A stretch of DNA of 29,012 nt from a virus. Position 1 is the stretch's first letter. Every line of letters starts with the position of its first letter. This document shows positions 23,443 through 29,012 of the stretch, one piece after another. The notes below the pieces were generated by a model. The model searched no databases. It had not been told where the DNA came from and saw only the letters and a program-made list of their open reading frames with translations. The stretch spans positions 1-29,012 of the IMG/VR virus record IMGVR_UViG_3300042314_001117; one strand, written 5' to 3'. A program made the translations under genes and the position numbers.

Positions 23443-24672
23443 ATGAAATTAATCGATTTGCTAACCGAAGTTAAAATGTATGAAAGTCTAGGATTACCAG
23501 CATCGGCTGTACAGTCATTAGATTCATTTGTTGCACAAGAATTAGACGAAGCTGATATGTTAGGCGCTGGCACCACAGAATTGCCATCCGATGAATTACA
23601 AGGATATTTAGACAGATCGGCCGGTCAACCTGCAGTTTATAAGAAAACTGGATTGCCTAAATTGGATAAAAAAGGTAAACAAAAGTATACTACTACAAAA
23701 GATCCAACTGATAAATTCAAGTATCCATATGTACATCCAAAGCTTGCCAGAGAGATACAAATTGTAGATCCAAGTGGCCGTAGGTTTGATTTAAACAAAC
23801 TAAAAACCCATATCACCACACGTCCTGATAAGATTTTAAAACAAAATGAAAAAATTTCACACAGTGGCGGTGAAAGTACTCAGTTTTATAATATAGGATT
23901 GCCAGCTTTACAAGGACTTGGTTATGACGAAAAGAATCAAAAATTTGTTATCATAAATACGTGTCCAGGCGCAGGTGCATGCAAAGTTTATTGTTATGCT
24001 AAAAAAGGCGGTTATGTACAATATGTACCAGTTAACACATCGCAAACAAGACAACTTAACTTTTTGTTGAACGATCCGGATGGTTATAAAAATATGTTAT
24101 CAAACGAAATTCGTGCAGCAGTTGAAAAAAATTCAAAGAAAAATGTAAAAACTGTGATTAGATGGCATGATTCAGGCGATTTCTTTAGTCCTGATTATGT
24201 AAACCTAGCATATAGTGTTGCAAAAACATTTCCCAACGTAGACTTTTATGCTTATACTAAAATGGCAGATGTGGCTAAAGGTGATAAACCAGTCAATTTC
24301 AAGATGAATTTTAGTGCGGGTGCAAAACCTGATCAAGAAAAACAAGTCGATTTTAAAACAACTAAACATTCAACTGTAGTACCAAAGCAAATGTTTGCTG
24401 ATTTAGTTGATAGAGAAGAAGTACCAGATCCAGATAAGCCAAATAAAACAATTAAAAAGTTGGTTTATAAATCCCCATCCGCTATTGATATTTTAAAGAA
24501 AAAGTTAGCATTAAAGTATAATGTTTCTGAAGACAGTGTCATTACCTACGATGAAATGATGAAAATTCCTGTGGGAGATAAACCAAAGTGGAATGTTATA
24601 GTTAAACCAGGTGACGGCGACGATAGTGCAAATAGAGCAGATGTAGTGGGTACTTGGTTATTAATCCACTAA
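23443..24672 (+). CDS. GP88-family phage protein with capsid-targeting-like N-terminus
   Basis: Product of 409 residues from the ATG at 23443; an in-frame TTG at 23416 is less likely because the ATG start gives the MKLIDLLTE-V leader seen in other genes here. The body has the pattern I associate with the phage GP88 family: INTCPGAGACKVYCYAKKGGY (Cys174, Cys180, Cys184) and VIRWHDSGDFFSPDYVNLA (about 238-256), then FPNVDFYAYTK. The clustered Cys residues and the HDSGD segment suggest metal or cluster binding and catalysis, but no activity is known to me. The leader fits cleavage after Glu9 by the prohead protease, so the protein may be packaged in the head. It sits between the accessory cassette and the neck genes. 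Confidence 0.8.
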   Translation: MKLIDLLTEVKMYESLGLPASAVQSLDSFVAQELDEADMLGAGTTELPSDELQGYLDRSAGQPAVYKKTGLPKLDKKGKQKYTTTKDPTDKFKYPYVHPKLAREIQIVDPSGRRFDLNKLKTHITTRPDKILKQNEKISHSGGESTQFYNIGLPALQGLGYDEKNQKFVIINTCPGAGACKVYCYAKKGGYVQYVPVNTSQTRQLNFLLNDPDGYKNMLSNEIRAAVEKNSKKNVKTVIRWHDSGDFFSPDYVNLAYSVAKTFPNVDFYAYTKMADVAKGDKPVNFKMNFSAGAKPDQEKQVDFKTTKHSTVVPKQMFADLVDREEVPDPDKPNKTIKKLVYKSPSAIDILKKKLALKYNVSEDSVITYDEMMKIPVGDKPKWNVIVKPGDGDDSANRADVVGTWLLIH

Positions 24673-24699
24673 TTTAGTTGTATTATCTCACTCCAGAGA

Positions 24700-24707
24700 T
24701 ATTTATA
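24700..24707 (+). promoter_or_regulatory. TATTTATA motif 4 nt before a neck gene
   Basis: The motif ends 4 bases before the ATG at 24712. It overlaps the right arm of a small 6-base-pair hairpin (TATCTC 24684-24689, GAGATA 24696-24701). No Shine-Dalgarno sequence is present. It is the candidate start of the neck operon. Confidence 0.52.
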
Positions 24708-24711
24708 ATCA

Positions 24712-25935
24712 ATGAGTGCTAATTTGGACCAAGATAGGGTAAGATGGCCCGGGAGTGGTAGTAGTGTTAATATAAACACTGTGCCATTTGGCTATTATCT
24801 AAACGAAAGTTGCGTTGGAGCTGAAACCACATTTGCAAATGATTGTAGTAGCAGTGCGATGTGGGCAGCAAAACGGTTGGGGTATCCAATCGTTGATATT
24901 GAAATGATCGACGTTAATTTCTACGCATGTTTTGAAGAATCTGTACTAGAATATAACCGTGTAGTTAATGAATTTAATATTGTTAACAACATGGTTGATT
25001 TACAGGGATTGCCTCAAAATAAATATAAAAATTTAACGGGGATGGGCGTAAAGAGTACTGGTTTACCTTTTATAGTTCAACTGAGCAAACAATATGGAGC
25101 CGAAGCACTTGTTGGCGGTGAATATGAAGTTAAGCGTAACTATGTAACTATTAGTGGTAGTATCAACCCTGGCAAAACACATCAGGTTTATGACTTGAAT
25201 ACCTTAATTGGTCGAGACATTGAACATTTAACTGGGTCACGAATTGAAGTAAAAAGAATATTTCATAATAGACCCCCAGCAATTGCTCGTATATACGATC
25301 CATTTAGTATGACAGGAATGAGTTACAGTAACGTACTCGGTGAAATGGGATTTGGGGCTTATAGTCCTGCTACACAATTCTTGATGACTCCTATTTTTGA
25401 AGATTTGGAACGTGTACAGGCCATTGAATTCAATGATATGGTTCGTAAAAGCGCTTATAGTTTTGAAATTTTAGGTAATAACAAGTTGAGAATATTTCCA
25501 ATACCATCTGAAAATTTCAAGGTATATATAGATTACATCGTTGAAAGTGAACGTGATATTACCAACTTTTATAGTGGATCTCGTTATGAATATATTAGTG
25601 ACCCCAGTGATATTCCATACGAATACTGCACATATTGTAAAATTAATCAGCCTGGTAAACAGTGGATTAAAAAATATTTCTTAGCGTTGTGTAAGGAAAC
25701 ATTGGGTCGGATTCTTCAAAAATATAGTACAGTACCAATTCCTGGTGGAGAAGTAACTCTTGATGGCGCTGAATTACGATCCGAAGCCAAAGAAGAAAAA
25801 GATTCATTGCTTGAAAAACTAAGAGATATGTTGGAAAAGACACTTCGTGTTAATCAATTAGAAAATAAAGGAAAAGAAAGTGAAGAAATGAATAAGATGT
25901 TGTCCCGTGTACCTTTACATATTTATATAGGATAA
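24712..25935 (+). CDS. Virion structural protein, probable neck protein (gp13-like position)
   Basis: Product of 407 residues. The N-terminal half (SSSAMWAAKRLGYPIVDIEM, then FEESVLEYNRVVNEFN) and the C-terminal helical part (KYFLALCKETLGRILQKYS, PIPGGEVTLDGAELRSEAKEE) resemble head-completion or neck proteins that precede gp14- and gp15-type genes in marine T4-like phages. The C-terminal segment with the repeated E-K-x-x-L pattern is typical of portal-contacting adaptor helices. I do not assign a T4 gene number. The next gene begins 5 bases after its stop, consistent with a three-gene neck operon. Confidence 0.75.
   Translation: MSANLDQDRVRWPGSGSSVNINTVPFGYYLNESCVGAETTFANDCSSSAMWAAKRLGYPIVDIEMIDVNFYACFEESVLEYNRVVNEFNIVNNMVDLQGLPQNKYKNLTGMGVKSTGLPFIVQLSKQYGAEALVGGEYEVKRNYVTISGSINPGKTHQVYDLNTLIGRDIEHLTGSRIEVKRIFHNRPPAIARIYDPFSMTGMSYSNVLGEMGFGAYSPATQFLMTPIFEDLERVQAIEFNDMVRKSAYSFEILGNNKLRIFPIPSENFKVYIDYIVESERDITNFYSGSRYEYISDPSDIPYEYCTYCKINQPGKQWIKKYFLALCKETLGRILQKYSTVPIPGGEVTLDGAELRSEAKEEKDSLLEKLRDMLEKTLRVNQLENKGKESEEMNKMLSRVPLHIYIG
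25920..25927 (+). promoter_or_regulatory. TATTTATA motif inside the end of the first neck gene
   Basis: It encodes the HIYIG end of the preceding protein and lies 13 bases before the ATG at 25941. It could be an internal promoter or a chance match: other copies occur within coding sequence at 26024 and 27851 with no gene start nearby. Confidence 0.25.
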
Positions 25936-25940
25936 AACAT

Positions 25941-26510
25941 ATGGCTGCACCTGTATCTCCACAGTATCCAAAAACGGATCCAAAATTTAAAGAATATTGG
26001 ACATCAACTCGCACAGATGTTGGTATTTATAATAACAACTATTCACCTGGTAGATATTTTTCTTCAAGAGACTTAAACTTCTTGAACAGCGTTAGTTCTG
26101 AATTAATAGGTGATATAATTGAATGTGTTGTTCAAGTATTTAAGATTGCTGCTTATGAAACCAATACCAATATTTATGGTGAAAGTAGCAGTGACAAAGG
26201 AAAGGTGTTCTATTCGGGTATTGATTTGAGTTGTCTTGTTCAACGTGAAGATATTAATACTGAAAATCAAGGTTATGGACCTGATAGAAAACAAGACATT
26301 GTTTATAGATTCAGAGAACGTGATTGTATTACCACCAACTATTTTCCAGAAATTGGCGATTTGGTTTTGTACAATCAACGTTATTACGAAATTGATAATG
26401 TTATCCAAGAACAATTTGCGGGTGGTCATCCAGACAAGTCTTTGAGTTTAATTGTTAATACTCATTACACAAGACTAAGCAAACTTAACCTCGTAGAAAG
26501 ACAAACATAA
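25941..26510 (+). CDS. Neck protein, gp14-like candidate
   Basis: Product of 189 residues, mostly beta. Recognisable are FLNSVSSELIGDIIECVVQVFKI, NIYGESSSDKGKVF, and the segment DIVYRFRERDC with FPEIGDLVLYNQRYYEIDNV, which follow the layout of T4-type gp14 neck proteins (an N-terminal helix, then a beta barrel with YGE and a GD-x-[VI]-x-Y-N strand). T4 gp14 is 256 residues, so this one is short. AGGAT lies 9 bases before the ATG. It probably forms the collar between portal and tail together with its two neighbours. Confidence 0.72.
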   Translation: MAAPVSPQYPKTDPKFKEYWTSTRTDVGIYNNNYSPGRYFSSRDLNFLNSVSSELIGDIIECVVQVFKIAAYETNTNIYGESSSDKGKVFYSGIDLSCLVQREDINTENQGYGPDRKQDIVYRFRERDCITTNYFPEIGDLVLYNQRYYEIDNVIQEQFAGGHPDKSLSLIVNTHYTRLSKLNLVERQT

Positions 26511-26513
26511 TTT

Positions 26514-27902
26514 ATGGCATGGGGTCCAAATACTAATGTAAATCCACCGCCAAATCCGATTGAAAACGCATCAGCTCAATCAGATAGTAAAAAGCTTTAT
26601 AATAGAGCCAATGCAACTCGCCGTGATACTGATAAACAGAAAAATTTCACGGTTACTTTATTAGATATTGATACAGCTATTATTAATACTTTGAATGATA
26701 CACTCAGACTTCAAGTTAATGATAATGGTGAAGTTGTAAAAGTACCAGTTATATATGGCAATCCTGAAAGATGGTTTGCTATGAAAAAGTTTGGTCATAT
26801 TAGAGATAATCAAGGCAAAATATTGTTGCCAGCCATAATGTTTCGTAGAAAAAGTGTTGAAAATAACAAAGAACTTGCCACGTTTAATCGTTATCTAAAC
26901 TACGAAACTATAATGAATTATAGTGAAAAAAACAAGTATGATCGTTTTGATCTAATGAATAAAGGTGTTTTTACTAGCAAACCAACCAAACAAATTTATA
27001 GCGTAAGTTTACCAGTTCACGTAAATATAACATACGAATGCATCATTTGGACTGATTATGTAGATCAAAATAATAAGTTACTGGAACAAATAAACTACGC
27101 AGCTAAAGACTACTGGGGTGACGCTGAGAGATTTAAATTTAGAGCTAGGATAGACAGTTATAGCATCGAACAAGAAGTTAACGACGGCGAAGATCGTAAT
27201 ATCAAAACAACGTTCGATATAAATGTCAACGCTTACTTGTTAAATGAAAATTATATAACAAATTTAAACGGGGTAAAAAATACTACCCAAAAGCTATTTA
27301 CCGTAAGAAAAGTAATGATGCAAGAAAATGCTGTTGCTAGTGCGAGTGAAATGGGCACAATTACAACTAATATTATTAAAAACAATAGCAATCTAAAAGA
27401 CAGTCCATTGGATTATACCGATGTAACTGGTCAAGGTACAATGGCATTAAAGCCAAATGAAGTAACCAATTTAGATGGTTATAACAAAATACCGTCAAAT
27501 TATCAAAATATAGTAAATACGCCATTTCACCCAGCACCTAAATCTATTACTGATTATGGTGAAAATGGATGGTTAGCATATGACAGTAAGTATATTTACG
27601 TATATCAATATCCATCTGGGTGGTTAAAAAGAGAAATTGCTACATTTGACTATGATTATAGTAGTCAAACATATATAAGTGGATATGACTGTAATGGTAA
27701 TCCTGTATACACTACAGCTAATAAAAGACCTATAAATACAGCTTTCAGAATATTTCAAAGATTTCCTGATAAATTCTATCATCAAGTGCCATATCAGTCA
27801 TCTGATTATGGAGAAGATGGATGGGTAAGTTATGATGGTAATTATTTTTATATTTATAGCACATCACAATGGAGACGAATACCAATTACTCTATTTAATT
27901 AA
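26514..27902 (+). CDS. Tail-completion/sheath-stabiliser protein, gp15-like, with C-terminal repeat
   Basis: Product of 462 residues against 272 for T4 gp15. Residues 45-250 fit the tail terminator pattern: FTVTLLDIDTAIINTLNDTL, EVVKVPVIYGNPERW (73-87), LLPAIMFRRKS, TYECIIWTDYVDQNNKLLEQI and IKTTFDINVNAYLL. Beyond about residue 335 are two copies of a roughly 40-residue unit, at 338-375 and 421-461, each with DYGE-x-GW-x-x-YD-x-x-Y-x-Y-x-Y and W-x-[RK]-R/E-I. They are separated by a linker with a Gly-Tyr-Asp-Cys turn. The extra part probably projects from the neck as decoration or adhesion domains. It starts 3 bases after the previous stop. Confidence 0.75.
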   Translation: MAWGPNTNVNPPPNPIENASAQSDSKKLYNRANATRRDTDKQKNFTVTLLDIDTAIINTLNDTLRLQVNDNGEVVKVPVIYGNPERWFAMKKFGHIRDNQGKILLPAIMFRRKSVENNKELATFNRYLNYETIMNYSEKNKYDRFDLMNKGVFTSKPTKQIYSVSLPVHVNITYECIIWTDYVDQNNKLLEQINYAAKDYWGDAERFKFRARIDSYSIEQEVNDGEDRNIKTTFDINVNAYLLNENYITNLNGVKNTTQKLFTVRKVMMQENAVASASEMGTITTNIIKNNSNLKDSPLDYTDVTGQGTMALKPNEVTNLDGYNKIPSNYQNIVNTPFHPAPKSITDYGENGWLAYDSKYIYVYQYPSGWLKREIATFDYDYSSQTYISGYDCNGNPVYTTANKRPINTAFRIFQRFPDKFYHQVPYQSSDYGEDGWVSYDGNYFYIYSTSQWRRIPITLFN

Positions 27903-27961
27903 TAATAATTAGTATTTCAATTTTTATACATTTTGTTGGTATTGCTTAATGGTTTTCTTTA

Positions 27962-27969
27962 TATTTATT
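27962..27969 (+). promoter_or_regulatory. TATTTATT motif 4 nt before the fibre gene
   Basis: The motif ends 4 bases before the ATG at 27974, within a 71-base gap that has no hairpin terminator. It is the fifth case of the 4-base spacing. Confidence 0.5.
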
Positions 27970-27973
27970 AAAA

Positions 27974-29012
27974 ATGTCAACATTGAAGAAAGATCCATGT
28001 GAAGTTTCTCCATTAAAATTGGACAATGCTTTGTATGACTACAAAAAATTAACAGCGACTTTTAAAGATCCTACTACACCACTGTTTCTTAAAATAATCG
28101 AAGAATTACGTGTTATTATTAATTGTAATGCCAATTTACAAAAAAATACACAGTCTATACAAGAATTTCCATGTGATTCAAAAACAGATACATGGGTATA
28201 TAATCATAATTTAAATTCGGAATTTGTATTGTTCATTGTATATGATCAAGATTTAAATCAAATAATACCTGAAAGCATAACTTTAAACAATAAAAACACA
28301 GCCACAATAAAATTCTCATTTCCTGCATGTGGTTATGTTTTTGCTATAGGTAGTAATGTAAGTACAAGTGGTATATCTGGCACAGGCACAAGTGGTAGTA
28401 GCGGTCAAAGTGGATCTAACGGAACAAGCGGAACAAGCGGAACAAGCGGTACTAGCGGAACTAGTGGCGAAAGCGCATTAAGTGGTACTAGTGCTACTAG
28501 TGGTAGTAGTGGTGAAAAAGGTTCATCTGGATCAAGTGGTACTAGCGGAACGAGTGGATTTAGCGGAACGAGCGGAACTAACGGAACTAACGGAACAAGT
28601 GGTACAAATGGAACTAGTGGATCTAGTGGTACAAGTGGATCCAGTGGTACAAGTGGAAGTAGTGGTAGTAGTGGATCTAGCGGATCTAGTGGTACAAGTG
28701 GTACAAGTGGTACAAGTGGCGAAAGTGGAACTAGTGGTACAAGCGGATCTAGTGGTACTAGCGGATCAAGTGGAACCAGTGGATCTAGTGGATCTAGTGG
28801 ATCTAGTGGTACAAGCGGATCTAGTGGAACCAGTGGAACTAGTGGAAGTAGTGGAAGTAGTGGAACCAGTGGAACTAGTGGAAGTAGTGGAACCAGTGGA
28901 ACCAGTGGAACTAGTGGAAGTAGTGGATCAAGTGGAACCAGCGGAAGTAGTGGATCTAGTGGATCTAGTGGTACAAGTGGAACAAGTGGAAGTAGTGGTG
29001 AAAGTGGTACCA
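27974..29012 (+). CDS. Collagen-like tail fibre or adhesin protein (3' truncated)
   Basis: The frame is open from the ATG at 27974 to the window end (346 codons visible). Residues 1-75 are helical (DNALYDYKKLTATF; LFLKIIEELRVIINCN). Residues about 77-130 form a beta domain (TWVYNHNLNSEFVLFIVYDQD, then ITLNNKNTATIKFSFPACGYVFAIGS), a type found near the base of phage fibres. From 28370 the chain becomes a Gly-X-Y repeat, with X mostly Thr or Ser and Y mostly Ser, broken by a few Gly-to-Ala changes and by the odd unit GTG. It has no proline, unlike true collagen. The position after the neck genes supports a fibre or whisker role. The C-terminal, receptor-binding part is outside the window. Confidence 0.85.
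   Translation, partial: MSTLKKDPCEVSPLKLDNALYDYKKLTATFKDPTTPLFLKIIEELRVIINCNANLQKNTQSIQEFPCDSKTDTWVYNHNLNSEFVLFIVYDQDLNQIIPESITLNNKNTATIKFSFPACGYVFAIGSNVSTSGISGTGTSGSSGQSGSNGTSGTSGTSGTSGTSGESALSGTSATSGSSGEKGSSGSSGTSGTSGFSGTSGTNGTNGTSGTNGTSGSSGTSGSSGTSGSSGSSGSSGSSGTSGTSGTSGESGTSGTSGSSGTSGSSGTSGSSGSSGSSGTSGSSGTSGTSGSSGSSGTSGTSGSSGTSGTSGTSGSSGSSGTSGSSGSSGSSGTSGTSGSSGESGT
28370..29012 (+). repeat. Gly-Thr-Ser / Gly-Ser-Ser coding repeat
   Basis: More than 200 codons of degenerate 9-base units (GGTACAAGT, GGATCTAGT, GGAACTAGT, GGAAGTAGT and variants) in one frame. Synonymous codons alternate and no unit is long enough or spaced like a CRISPR repeat. The array continues past the window edge. Confidence 0.95.

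Noticed and set aside
26103-26429. Minus-strand open frame of 108 codons opposite the gp14-like gene
   Set aside because: The plus-strand protein has conserved neck features and fits tightly between its neighbours; the mirror frame has no start signal.
28370-29012. CRISPR array or diversity-generating repeat
   Set aside because: The repeat is a continuous in-frame Gly-X-Y coding array with no spacers, and no reverse transcriptase or template repeat is present.

Overview
The window is part of an AT-rich genome of a tailed phage with a contractile tail (a T4-like myovirus). The virion core genes are recognisable from their translations: tail sheath (gp18-like), large terminase (gp17), portal (gp20), prohead protease (gp21), scaffold (gp22), major capsid protein (gp23) and three neck or tail-completion proteins. 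I see no tRNA, rRNA, integrase, transposon or CRISPR array, and no gene-free stretch longer than about 155 bases. The host cannot be named. A lipoprotein gene with a lipobox and a glycosyltransferase related to autotransporter O-heptosyltransferases suggest a Gram-negative host. Most starts lack a well-spaced Shine-Dalgarno sequence.

Layout. (1) 2-1636: 3' part of a two-domain glycosyltransferase (GT4-like part fused to a TibC-like heptosyltransferase part). (2) 1716-5630: tail sheath, about twice the length of T4 gp18, followed by a strong terminator. (3) 5706-7784: three overlapping genes (unknown small protein, flavodoxin-like oxidoreductase, ligase-like nucleotidyltransferase). All begin with a short peptide that resembles the T4 capsid-targeting sequence. 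(4) 7803-14884: head assembly block: zinc-ribbon protein (small-terminase candidate), large terminase, portal, two less certain head genes, prohead protease and a small core-type protein. (5) 14868-15909, minus strand: two accessory genes, one with a DUF3008-like start. (6) 16065-19042: scaffold and major capsid protein, closed by a bidirectional terminator. (7) 19102-23332, minus strand: accessory cassette, read from right to left as a membrane-spanning lipoprotein, a mini MscS-like protein, an ankyrin-repeat class III nucleotide cyclase, a 70-aa protein and a Mom-like DNA-modification enzyme. (8) 23443-24672: a GP88-family protein, again with the capsid-targeting-like start. (9) 24712-27902: neck/tail-completion genes. 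(10) 27974 to the end: start of a fibre gene with a long Gly-Thr-Ser/Gly-Ser-Ser collagen-like repeat.

How it fits together. Head genes build a gp22-type scaffold and capsid that a gp21-type protease matures. The same protease specificity ([LI]-x-E) would clip the N-termini of several non-structural proteins, which suggests that an oxidoreductase, a ligase-like enzyme and a GP88 protein are packaged in the head and delivered with the DNA. A recurrent motif TATTTATA/T lies upstream of many genes on both strands and ends exactly 4 nt before the ATG in five cases. It is probably this phage's late-promoter or start signal. The most unusual part is the antisense cassette. It joins a nucleotide cyclase with intact catalytic residues but non-canonical substrate-selecting residues to small membrane proteins and a DNA-modification gene. 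That combination points to phage-directed signalling, superinfection exclusion or counter-defence, and this reading is inference.
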